Made by a program: the position numbers and the translations under genes
Part shown: positions 42,110-50,354 of the stretch, one piece after another
Numbering within the stretch: position 1 is the stretch's first letter
Layout of the letters: each line of letters begins with the position of its first letter
Notes under the pieces: generated by a model
What the model saw: only the letters and a program-made list of their open reading frames with translations
What the model was told of the DNA's origin: nothing
Database searches by the model: none
From: Dorea sp. 5-2
Lineage (GTDB): Bacteria; Bacillota; Clostridia; Lachnospirales; Lachnospiraceae
NCBI RefSeq assembly: GCF_000403455.2
Contig: NZ_KE159748.1
Span: 345,161 to 409,160 of the forward strand
Length of the DNA stretch: 64,000 nt
Reading direction: 5' to 3'

Positions 42110-43777
42110 ATGGGAGAAGAAGTGGTTTCCAGAAATTTTATCGAGCAGGAAATAGATAAGGATCTTGCAGAGGGCGTTTATTCGGAGGTATGTACCAGGT
42201 TCCCGCCGGAGCCCAACGGGTATCTTCATATCGGACATGCCAAGTCCATCCTTTTGAATTCCGGGCTGGCGAAGAAGTACAACGGTACTTTCCATCTGCG
42301 GTTCGACGATACGAATCCGACCAAAGAGGACATGGAGTTCGTGGAGTCCATCAAGGAAGACGTAGAGTGGTTAGGCGCCGACTGGAAGGAACATCTGTAT
42401 TTTGCGTCAGATTATTTTGAGGTAATGTATGAGTGTGCGGTGAAGCTGATCAAGAAGGGCAAGGCATTTGTCTGCGATCTGACTGCCGATGAGATCCGTG
42501 AATACCGTGGTACTCTTAAGGAACCCGGGAAGGACAGCCCGTATCGTGACCGTTCTATAGAAGAGAACTTAAGGCTTTTTGAAGAGATGAAGGACGGGAA
42601 GTACAAGGACGGAGAGAAGGTCTTACGTGCGAAGATCGACATGGCGTCCCCGAACATCAATATGCGCGATCCGGTCATCTACCGTGTGGCACACATGACG
42701 CACCACAATACGGGGGACAGATGGTGCATCTATCCTATGTATGATTTTGCGCACCCGATCGAAGACGCGGTGGAGAAGATCACCCATTCCATCTGTACTC
42801 TGGAATTCGAGGATCACAGGCCGCTCTATGACTGGGTGGTGAAGGAATGTGAGTTCGATCCGGCGCCGCGTCAGATCGAGTTTGCCAAGCTGTATCTGAC
42901 GAATGTGGTCACGGGCAAACGGTATATCAAGAAGCTTGTGACAGACGGTATCGTGGACGGATGGGATGATCCGAGGCTTGTGTCCATCGCGGCGCTGAGG
43001 AGAAGAGGATTTACGCCGGAATCTCTTCAGATGTTCATCGAGATGTGCGGTGTGTCGAAGAGCCAGAGTTCCGTGGACTATGCCATGCTCGAGTACTGCA
43101 TCCGGGAGGATCTGAAATTAAAGCGTCCCCGTATGATGGCGGTCTTAGATCCCATCAGGCTGGTGATCGACAATTATCCGGAAGGAGAGACAGAGTATCT
43201 GGAGGTGGAGAACAATCTGGAGAATGAGGCGCTTGGGATGCGCAAGCTTCCGTTTGGCAGGGAGTTGTATATTGAGCGGGAAGATTTCATGATCGAACCG
43301 CCGAAGAAGTATTTCCGCCTGTTTCCGGGGAATGAAGTGCGCCTGATGCATGCATATTTTGTAAAATGCGAGAGCTATGAGACGGATGCCGACGGCAATG
43401 TGACGGTGGTACACTGTACGTATGATCCGGAGACGAAGTGCGGCACGGGCTTCACTGGAAGGAAGGTCAAGGGAACCATTCACTGGGTGGCGGCGTCTTA
43501 TGCGAAGCAGGCGGAGGTGCGCCTGTATGAGAACCTGGTGGATGAGGAGAAGGGCGTCTACAATAAGGAGGACGGTTCTTTGAATCTGAACCCGCATTCA
43601 TTGACGGTGCGCAGAGAGTGTTATGTGGAGGACAGCTTCGCGGATGCCAGGGGATGCGACAGCTTCCAGTTCGTAAGGAACGGATACTTCTGCATTGACT
43701 CGAAGGATTCGGCGCCGGAGAACCTGGTGTTTAACCGGATCGTATCATTGAAGAGTTCTTTTAAACTGCCGAAGTAA
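42110..43777 (+). CDS. glnS: Glutaminyl-tRNA synthetase
   Basis: 555-residue class Ib synthetase attaching Gln to tRNA-Gln. [18 protein letters not shown] holds the HIGH motif; the KMSKS-equivalent position reads [10 protein letters not shown] rather than the MSKR of the E. coli enzyme. The catalytic core ([17 protein letters not shown]) and the two C-terminal anticodon beta-barrels are present. Many Firmicutes lack GlnRS and use GatCAB; its presence fits certain gut clostridia. AAGGAGGAG precedes the start. Confidence 0.94.
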   Translation: MGEEVVSRNFIEQEIDKDLAEGVYSEVCTRFPPEPNGYLHIGHAKSILLNSGLAKKYNGTFHLRFDDTNPTKEDMEFVESIKEDVEWLGADWKEHLYFASDYFEVMYECAVKLIKKGKAFVCDLTADEIREYRGTLKEPGKDSPYRDRSIEENLRLFEEMKDGKYKDGEKVLRAKIDMASPNINMRDPVIYRVAHMTHHNTGDRWCIYPMYDFAHPIEDAVEKITHSICTLEFEDHRPLYDWVVKECEFDPAPRQIEFAKLYLTNVVTGKRYIKKLVTDGIVDGWDDPRLVSIAALRRRGFTPESLQMFIEMCGVSKSQSSVDYAMLEYCIREDLKLKRPRMMAVLDPIRLVIDNYPEGETEYLEVENNLENEALGMRKLPFGRELYIEREDFMIEPPKKYFRLFPGNEVRLMHAYFVKCESYETDADGNVTVVHCTYDPETKCGTGFTGRKVKGTIHWVAASYAKQAEVRLYENLVDEEKGVYNKEDGSLNLNPHSLTVRRECYVEDSFADARGCDSFQFVRNGYFCIDSKDSAPENLVFNRIVSLKSSFKLPK

Positions 43778-45180
43778 TGATGCGGATGAATGAGATAACG
43801 ATGAATTTAAAGAGTCGCTCGAAGATTCCTCTTTATGAGCAGATTTATCAGTATATCAAGACGGATATCCAGAACGGGCGGATCGCATATCGGGAGAAGC
43901 TGCCGTCTACCAGGGCGCTGTCGAAGCATCTTGAGGTGAGCAGGAGCACGGTGGAGCTTGCCTATGAGCAGCTTCTGTCGGAAGGCTATATTGAGTCAGA
44001 ACCGTACAGGGGGTTTTTCGTGGCGCAGACAGAGGAACTCTATCATCTGGAGAGGGAGAGCCTTAAGGAGCCGGCTGCAAAGAAGCAGGAGAGGAAGTAC
44101 CGGTATGATTTCTCGCCCAACGGCGTTGATCTTGGGAGTTTTCCGTATAATGTATGGCGGAAGCTGTCGAAGGATATCCTGATGGATGACCGGACGGAGT
44201 TGTTCCGTTCCGGAGATTCCAGGGGGGAATACGGTTTCCGCAGCGCCATCAGCAGTTATCTTCATCAGGCGAGAGGGATGAACTGTTTGCCGGATCAGGT
44301 GATCGTCGGTGCAGGAAGTGATTATATCCTGATGCTCTTGAGCATGATCCTTGGAAGAGAGCATAAGATCGCCTTCGAGGATCCGGCGTATAAGCAGGCG
44401 TACCGAATGACAGAGGCGCTTTCCTATGAAGCAGTCCCGGTGTCTCTGGATAAGAACGGGATGAGGATATCAAAATTGCGGGAATCAGGGGCGGACATAG
44501 CCTATGTGACACCGTCCCACCAGTATCCTACGGGAATCGTCATGCCCATCAACCGCAGGATGGAGCTGCTGCGTTGGGCGGCGGAAGAACCGGGCAGGTA
44601 TATCGTAGAGGATGATTACGACAGCGAGTACCGCTATAAGGGCAAACCGATCCCGGCTCTGCAGGGATATGACGCCCATGAAAAGGTGATCTACCTCGGC
44701 ACGTTTTCCCGGTCTGTCGCACCGGCGATCCGGCTGAGCTATATGGTGCTGCCGCGCCCGCTTCTGGACGTATATGAGAAGAGGCATGGCTTCGTACACT
44801 CTACCGTATCCAAGGTAGACCAGCTGATCATGCAGAGATTCCTTGAAGAGGGGTATTATGAACGGCATCTGAATAAGACGAGGGCATTGTATAAGAGCCG
44901 GCATGACGCGCTGCTTGAGGGGCTTAAGTCCATGTCGGATATTCTGACGATATCAGGTGAGAATGCGGGAGTCCATCTGCTCCTTACGTTCAGGAACGGG
45001 ATGACAGAGAAGGAACTCATAGAGCGTGCCGGGAAAGAGGATATCCGTGTGTATGGGCTGTCGGAATATCGGATCAGGAAGGATAGGGAAGAGAAGCCGA
45101 CGATCCTTCTTGGCTATGCAAACCTGACGGAAGAACAGATCAGGGAGGCATTGGGGATATTAAACCAATGTTTCCGATGA
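43777..45180 (+). CDS. MocR/GabR-type regulator lacking the PLP lysine
   Basis: 467 residues: GntR-type winged helix (~15-75; …LPSTRALSKHLEVSRSTVELAYEQLLSEGYI…) fused to a fold-type-I aminotransferase domain. The aldimine lysine expected in GTFSK is Arg (GTFSRSVAPAIRLSYMV, R312), at the number of Lys312 in B. subtilis GabR. Other PLP-site residues such as the Asp of DDYDSEYRY are kept. It may therefore sense something without a Schiff base. Overlaps the end of glnS by one base; no PdxS/T or gab genes nearby. Confidence 0.87.
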   Translation: MMRMNEITMNLKSRSKIPLYEQIYQYIKTDIQNGRIAYREKLPSTRALSKHLEVSRSTVELAYEQLLSEGYIESEPYRGFFVAQTEELYHLERESLKEPAAKKQERKYRYDFSPNGVDLGSFPYNVWRKLSKDILMDDRTELFRSGDSRGEYGFRSAISSYLHQARGMNCLPDQVIVGAGSDYILMLLSMILGREHKIAFEDPAYKQAYRMTEALSYEAVPVSLDKNGMRISKLRESGADIAYVTPSHQYPTGIVMPINRRMELLRWAAEEPGRYIVEDDYDSEYRYKGKPIPALQGYDAHEKVIYLGTFSRSVAPAIRLSYMVLPRPLLDVYEKRHGFVHSTVSKVDQLIMQRFLEEGYYERHLNKTRALYKSRHDALLEGLKSMSDILTISGENAGVHLLLTFRNGMTEKELIERAGKEDIRVYGLSEYRIRKDREEKPTILLGYANLTEEQIREALGILNQCFR

Positions 45181-45213
45181 GGAATAGTATCAAATTACAG
45201 GAGGAACCTCCAT

Positions 45214-45735
45214 ATGCGTATCAGGCCTTATATTGAGAGCAAAGATTATAAATATTTAGAGAAGTGGATTGATAGTGAAAGGATCCACGCCTTGTGGTGT
45301 GCGAACCAGATCCCATATCCTGTATCAAAGGAAGGATTTCATGATCTTCTGGAAAAGAATGCGGCAGAATACGGCGACAGCGCTTTTGTGGCGACGGAAG
45401 ACAACGGAGAGGCAGTGGGATTCTTCTGTTATTCGGTCAATGTAGAAGATAATACGGGATTCCTTAAGTTTATCATTGTTGACGGCAGGAAGAGAGGCGC
45501 AGGTTACGGCAAGAAGATGCTTCAGCTAGCCGTGCGGTATGCGTTCCTGCTCACAGGAGCAGAGTCTGTGGGATTGAATGTATTCGAAGAGAACAGCGCG
45601 GCAAAGCATTGTTATGAGAGTGTTGGATTTATTGAGACAAGTACGAAAAAAGATATCTTTACATACAACAACGAGTCATGGGGCAGATGCCGCATGACGG
45701 TCGGAAAACCGGCAAAAGCAGGATCATATGCCTAA
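45214..45735 (+). CDS. GNAT-family N-acetyltransferase
   Basis: 173 residues, single GNAT domain with acetyl-CoA binding segment IVDGRKRGAGYGKKMLQLAVRYAF and C-terminal …NSAAKHCYESVGFIET. Resembles RimJ/RimL-like enzymes that acetylate protein N-termini or small amines; substrate unknown. Ribosome site AGGAGGAACC. Starts 33 bp after the regulator and may be co-transcribed. Confidence 0.8.
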   Translation: MRIRPYIESKDYKYLEKWIDSERIHALWCANQIPYPVSKEGFHDLLEKNAAEYGDSAFVATEDNGEAVGFFCYSVNVEDNTGFLKFIIVDGRKRGAGYGKKMLQLAVRYAFLLTGAESVGLNVFEENSAAKHCYESVGFIETSTKKDIFTYNNESWGRCRMTVGKPAKAGSYA

Positions 45736-45744
45736 TGGCTGCGG

Positions 45745-45776
45745 CAGATGTGCGTCTGCAAGCCGGCGCACATCTG
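45745..45776 (+). terminator. Weak hairpin after the acetyltransferase
   Basis: CAGATGTGCG and CGCACATCTG form a perfect 10-bp stem with a 12-nt loop; only a short T/A tail follows. Confidence 0.4.
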
Positions 45777-45802
45777 TATTGACAGCAAATGTGATCCTCC
45801 GG

Positions 45803-46090
45803 TTACTGATCTTCTTTTGCCGGAGCTTCCTCTTCTTCATCAGAATCATCAGAACTTTCTTCTTTTGCCGGAGCGGATTCTTCTTCGCCCTTGCCAGATG
45901 TATTCAGAGAGACATATTCACGGTCTGATACCGGTTTTAAGTCACTGTCCAGATCGAAATCTTCATCTTCGAACTCATCATCAAATTCTTCGTCTTCACA
46001 GGAATCCTGTTTCTTAAAATAATAGATAAGACCTGCGATCGCGCCGCCGGCAGCAGCCAATCCCATTAAACCTCTAACCCATTTCTTCAT
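45803..46090 (-). CDS. Small membrane-anchored acidic protein
   Basis: 95 residues from ATG 46088-46090 (GAAAGGAG upstream). One Gly/Ala-rich transmembrane helix (GLMGLAAAGGAIAGLIYYF) followed by a strongly acidic, low-complexity tail with a repeated EE(S/E)APAKE segment. Resembles YtxH-like small membrane proteins in layout only. Function unknown. Confidence 0.6.
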   Translation of the reverse strand: MKKWVRGLMGLAAAGGAIAGLIYYFKKQDSCEDEEFDDEFEDEDFDLDSDLKPVSDREYVSLNTSGKGEEESAPAKEESSDDSDEEEEAPAKEDQ

Positions 46091-46343
46091 GATCAAAATA
46101 ACTCCTTTCAAATTCAGTATTTAATCTATCATACCACATATTGTATTATTTTTCCTCTAAAATAATCATAAAATTTGTACTTTAAGACACATTCTTTGAT
46201 TTTTCTGGATTAATAAGAGAATCTGTGATAAACTGGTTCGTATGTCCATCGGGGCGTACGGATGATAAGAAGGCTTTTGGGGTGCGTTCCGGGGCAGACG
46301 GTTTGTTTTGCCGATATATGTTATAGAAGGGCGTGTGTAATAT

Positions 46344-47906
46344 ATGAGAAAAATTGAGACACCAGTTAATGCGAAAAAGGGCCTGTTCTGTGTTGTATTC
46401 AGCAGAACGGGGATCATCCTGCTTCTGCTTCTTCTGCAGTTCGGATTTATGATCGAGTCGTTCCGGTATCTGGAAGCATACCTTCCGTATATCTATGGAG
46501 CGTTGATGATCCTGGAAGCGATGGTGGTGATACATGTGATCAATACCAAGGGGAATCCGGCGTTTAAGATGACATGGATGCTCTGTGTTCTTGTATTTCC
46601 GCTGATCGGCGCGACATTTTATGCTATGGTACAGCTGCAGATCGGAACCAGGTTCTTACATGACCGGCTGTCTATGCTCAGGATCGAGACAGAACCGTAT
46701 ATGCGGCAGGATCAGGAGATCGTGGAGAATCTATGGGCGAGTAAATCTGCGAATGCGCATTTGTCTTATTATTTGTCAAGGCAGTTGGGCTTCCCTACTT
46801 ACCGTAACACGGAAGTAAAGTATTTCCCATTGGGTGAAGATAAGTTCAAAGCCATGTTATTGGAGCTTAAGAAGGCAAGAAAGTTCATCTTCATGGAGTA
46901 TTTCATCGTAGAGAAGGGATACATGTGGGGGTCGATCCTTGAGGTATTGAAGGAGAAAGCGATGGAAGGGGTAGAGGTCCGCTTCATGTATGACGGGATG
47001 TGCGCGATCTCCATGCTGCCGTATAATTATCCCCGCCAGCTTGAGAAGTGGGGGATCGAGTGCAAGATGTCCAACCCGATCAAACCATTCTTATCTACGA
47101 CGCAGAATAACCGTGATCACAGGAAGATCTGTGTGATCGACGGGAAAGTCGCCTTTACAGGCGGGGTGAACCTGGGGGATGAATACATCAATAAGAAAGT
47201 AAGGTTCGGACACTGGAAGGATACGGCGGTGATGCTGAAGGGAGACGCGGTGCAGAGCTTTACCATGATATTCCTGCAGATGTGGAACGTAGAAGTACGG
47301 AAGCCCGAGCGTTATAAGAAATACCTTACGACGAGATGGAATGGGCTCCGCCGGGGCCTGGGATATGTGATCCCTTATGCGGACAGTCCTTTTGATAATG
47401 AGAATGTGGGAGAAGAGGTTTACTTCCATATACTGAATCATGCGAAGAAATACGTACATATCATGACTCCTTATCTGATCCTGGATAATGAGATGATCGT
47501 GACACTGACAAGAGTTGCAAAGAGCGGCATCGAGGTGAAGATCATCATGCCGCATATACCGGATAAATGGTATGCGTTCGCGGTTGCGAAGACTTATTAT
47601 AAGGAGCTTATAGAAAGCGGCGTCCAGATCTATGAATATACGCCGGGATTTGTACATGCCAAGGTGTTCGTATCGGATAACGATACGGCGACGGTGGGGA
47701 CGATCAATCTGGATTACAGGAGCTTGTATCTGCATTTTGAATGCGGTGTTTTTATCTATAATAATCCTGAGATCGATAAGATCGAGGAGGATTTCCAGGA
47801 TACGCTGTGTAAATGCCATAAGGTATCGCTGGTGGAAGTGAAGGAAAGGAGCATGCTGACCAAGATCACAGGGAAGGTGCTGCGGATGATCGCGCCGCTG
47901 ATGTAG
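46344..47906 (+). CDS. cls: Cardiolipin synthase
   Basis: 520-residue membrane enzyme condensing two phosphatidylglycerols. Two N-terminal helices (~15-35, ~45-65 after a short leader; …MLCVLVFPLIGATFYAMV… is another) and two PLD catalytic motifs: DHRKICVIDGKVAFTGG and HAKVFVSDNDTATVGTINLD. Length and layout typical. Confidence 0.93.
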   Translation: MRKIETPVNAKKGLFCVVFSRTGIILLLLLLQFGFMIESFRYLEAYLPYIYGALMILEAMVVIHVINTKGNPAFKMTWMLCVLVFPLIGATFYAMVQLQIGTRFLHDRLSMLRIETEPYMRQDQEIVENLWASKSANAHLSYYLSRQLGFPTYRNTEVKYFPLGEDKFKAMLLELKKARKFIFMEYFIVEKGYMWGSILEVLKEKAMEGVEVRFMYDGMCAISMLPYNYPRQLEKWGIECKMSNPIKPFLSTTQNNRDHRKICVIDGKVAFTGGVNLGDEYINKKVRFGHWKDTAVMLKGDAVQSFTMIFLQMWNVEVRKPERYKKYLTTRWNGLRRGLGYVIPYADSPFDNENVGEEVYFHILNHAKKYVHIMTPYLILDNEMIVTLTRVAKSGIEVKIIMPHIPDKWYAFAVAKTYYKELIESGVQIYEYTPGFVHAKVFVSDNDTATVGTINLDYRSLYLHFECGVFIYNNPEIDKIEEDFQDTLCKCHKVSLVEVKERSMLTKITGKVLRMIAPLM

Positions 47907-47944
47907 AAATTCGGTGAATTATTGTAGAATTATGGAAAATGCGT

Positions 47945-47973
47945 TTTACAGGAGCGGGAAAATATAGTATAAT
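47945..47973 (+). promoter_or_regulatory. SigA promoter of purA
   Basis: TTTACA, 17-bp spacer, perfect TATAAT. Confidence 0.8.
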
Positions 47974-47982
47974 GCTAAGTGG

Positions 47983-48005
47983 TTTCCGGATGTTTCATCC
48001 GGAAA
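47983..48005 (+). other. 10-bp hairpin at the 5' end of the purA transcript
   Basis: TTTCCGGATG, loop TTT, CATCCGGAAA. It begins ~10 bp after the -10 box, so it should lie at the extreme 5' end of the mRNA. No T-run; possible mRNA stabiliser or attenuation element. Confidence 0.55.
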
Positions 48006-48042
48006 CGAATAGATACGTCATAATAACGTAGGAGGAATTAAA

Positions 48043-49320
48043 ATGGTTAAAGCAGTAGTTGGCGCCAACTGGGGAGACGAAGGCAAAGGGAAGATTACGG
48101 ATATGTTAGCGAAGAAGGCTGACATTATCATAAGATTCCAGGGAGGAGCGAACGCGGGGCATACGATCATCAACGATTATGGCAAGTTTGCGCTGCACAC
48201 TCTTCCGTCAGGAGTATTCTATGGCCACACGACGAGTATCATAGGGAATGGTGTTGCACTTGATGTTCCGGTTCTTTTTAACGAAATCCAGTCTGTGATT
48301 GACAGGGGAGTTCCGGCGCCAAAGATTCTGGTGTCAGAACGTGCGCAGATGGTCATGTCTTATCACAAGAATTTTGATGCATATGAGGAAGAGCGATTAG
48401 GAGGCAAGTCTTTCGGATCCACCAAATCAGGCATCGCACCGTTTTATTCAGATAAATATGCGAAGATCGGGTTTCAGGTCAGCGAGCTTTTTGATGAAGA
48501 GCTGTTAAAAGAGAAGGTGATAAGGATTGCCACCCAGAAGAATATCATGCTTGAGCACCTGTATCACAAACCGCTGATCGAGCCGGATAAATTATATCAG
48601 GAACTGATGGAATATAAGGAGATGATCCGGCCGTACGTATGTGATACGTCGCTTTATCTTTACGAAGCGCTGAAGGAAGGAAAAGAGATCCTGCTGGAGG
48701 GACAGCTTGGGACGTTGAAAGACCCCGATCATGGAATCTATCCAATGGTGACTTCTTCTTCGACGTTGGCGGCTTATGGCGCGATCGGCGCAGGGATCCC
48801 GCCTTATGAGATCAAGCAGGTGATCGCCGTATGTAAGGCATACTCCAGTGCGGTCGGCGCAGGAGCTTTCGTCAGCGAGATCTTTGGCGAAGAAGCAGAC
48901 GAGCTGAGACGCCGCGGCGGCGACGGCGGTGAATTCGGCGCTACGACGGGCCGCCCAAGGAGAGTGGGTTGGTTCGATTGTGTCGCATCCAAGTATGGAT
49001 GCAGGCTGCAGGGAGCAACGGACGTCGCGTTCACGGTATTGGATGTGTTGGGGTATCTGGATGAGATCCCGGTATGTACCGGCTATGAGATCGACGGAGA
49101 GATGACGACAGAATTCCCTGTTACCCATCTGCTTGAGAAGGCGAAGCCGGTATGGAAGAAGCTTCCGGGATGGAAATGTGATATCAGGGGGATCAAGACA
49201 TACGAAGAGCTGCCGGAGAATTGCCGCAGATATGTCGAGTTCATAGAAGAACAGCTTGGTTATCCTATCACCATGGTATCCAATGGTCCTGGAAGGGATG
49301 ATATCATTTACAGAGGATAA
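48043..49320 (+). CDS. purA: Adenylosuccinate synthetase
   Basis: 425 residues. Converts IMP, GTP and Asp to adenylosuccinate in AMP synthesis. N-terminal signature GANWGDEGKGKITD, FQGGANAGHTI with the catalytic His, and GATTGRPRRVGWFD and SVTRED-region equivalents are present. Standing alone with its own promoter. Normal length, no lesions. Confidence 0.96.
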   Translation: MVKAVVGANWGDEGKGKITDMLAKKADIIIRFQGGANAGHTIINDYGKFALHTLPSGVFYGHTTSIIGNGVALDVPVLFNEIQSVIDRGVPAPKILVSERAQMVMSYHKNFDAYEEERLGGKSFGSTKSGIAPFYSDKYAKIGFQVSELFDEELLKEKVIRIATQKNIMLEHLYHKPLIEPDKLYQELMEYKEMIRPYVCDTSLYLYEALKEGKEILLEGQLGTLKDPDHGIYPMVTSSSTLAAYGAIGAGIPPYEIKQVIAVCKAYSSAVGAGAFVSEIFGEEADELRRRGGDGGEFGATTGRPRRVGWFDCVASKYGCRLQGATDVAFTVLDVLGYLDEIPVCTGYEIDGEMTTEFPVTHLLEKAKPVWKKLPGWKCDIRGIKTYEELPENCRRYVEFIEEQLGYPITMVSNGPGRDDIIYRG

Positions 49321-49413
49321 GATCTATCATACATCATTGCATTAATTTTTATACACGTACTCTTGAAAAAGCATGCTCGCCGAAACAGTAAAGCAATTAA
49401 GTAGGGCTACAGT

Positions 49414-49492
49414 AGTACAGCGAATAATAAGTTTCTAGCCCAATGACGCATCAGGCAAGTCATTGGGCTGGTTACTGATTATTCGCTGTACT
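49414..49492. repeat. Two-tier 79-bp inverted repeat between convergent genes
   Basis: Outer arms AGTACAGCGAATAAT / ATTATTCGCTGTACT (15 bp, perfect) and inner arms AGCCCAATGAC / GTCATTGGGCT (11 bp, perfect). No poly-T follows on either strand. It separates convergent purA and the DUF1847 gene and may serve as a bidirectional end, or be a small mobile palindromic element. Confidence 0.7.
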
Positions 49493-49500
49493 AGAGTGTA

Positions 49501-50133
49501 TTAAAATAGTTTCTTTTTGTAATAACTCTCAGCCGTATAGAGGGCGGCGGCAGGATTATGGCCTAATACGCGGTCCTTGGTCACGGCGGTGGTTACCATT
49601 GCTTCGGAGTATTTATAGAACAGGCTGTCATGGCCTACGCATAAGCCTACCACGACATTCAGGTCCGTGCGTGCGTCGTTCAGAAGCTTTGCCTGCATGA
49701 TCGGGTTGCACATATTGCGTCCGAGGGTTTCTTGTTCTTGGGGGATCCCGACTTCATGCTTTGGTATGCAGCCCACTTTGCAGCATGCGCCGTATACTTC
49801 GAATCCGTGATGGCGGAAGATCTTAGCCAGTGTCCTGGCTTCCCGGATCAATCCCACACAGGTTGCGATCCCTAATTTCTTTGCGCCGATGTGCCGGGCA
49901 TATTCCATGATCTCCTGCACACGGGTCATCTGGCAGTAGTTTTCATACTCTACGCACGCAGCGGCAACCGTACTTTTTTGGTTATCTTCTTCCGCGTAAC
50001 GTTCTTTTACATAATTGATATCGTCTTCTGTCACAGTCTGTGTCGTCAGACAGAATTCCGGAAATTCTTTGTCCATATGGTTGCAGTTTACGACTGCGCA
50101 GTCTATACAGGACAGTGTCTTTTGCTCTTTCAT
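49501..50133 (-). CDS. DUF1847 cysteine-rich protein
   Basis: 210 residues matching DUF1847: N-terminal CIDCAVVNCNHMDKEFPEFC cluster, GAKKLGIATCVGLIREAR, YGACCKVGCIPKHEVG and NVVVGLCVGHDSLFYKYS. At least ten conserved Cys suggest a metal or Fe-S site; no function is established that I know. Good site AAAAGGAGATATC. Minus strand, convergent to purA. Confidence 0.85.
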   Translation of the reverse strand: MKEQKTLSCIDCAVVNCNHMDKEFPEFCLTTQTVTEDDINYVKERYAEEDNQKSTVAAACVEYENYCQMTRVQEIMEYARHIGAKKLGIATCVGLIREARTLAKIFRHHGFEVYGACCKVGCIPKHEVGIPQEQETLGRNMCNPIMQAKLLNDARTDLNVVVGLCVGHDSLFYKYSEAMVTTAVTKDRVLGHNPAAALYTAESYYKKKLF

Positions 50134-50159
50134 GATATCTCCTTTTGTTTTGCGTTTTT

Positions 50160-50209
50160 AGAGCGTGTTTGAAAATACATCGCTACCGTTTGCCGATTTT
50201 CAGACATGC
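50160..50209 (-). repeat. AGAGCRTGTYTGAAAATAC repeat, hairpin form
   Basis: AGAGCGTGTTTGAAAATAC at 50160-50178; GCGTGTTTGAAAAT pairs with ATTTTCAGACATGC (50196-50209) using G-U pairs. The first arm recurs at 58510-58528 with two changes. Confidence 0.5.
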
Positions 50210-50354
50210 CTGTGTTTATCATATCATCATTTTGCCGATATAGCAACATTTTACAATTTTGAAACATTTTCATAGAATTTTCGATATCCTTGTCTGATAT
50301 TCTCAGTCTATCAGAGAACAGAAGGATCGAGTATCAGAAAGAGGAGAGATGGAC

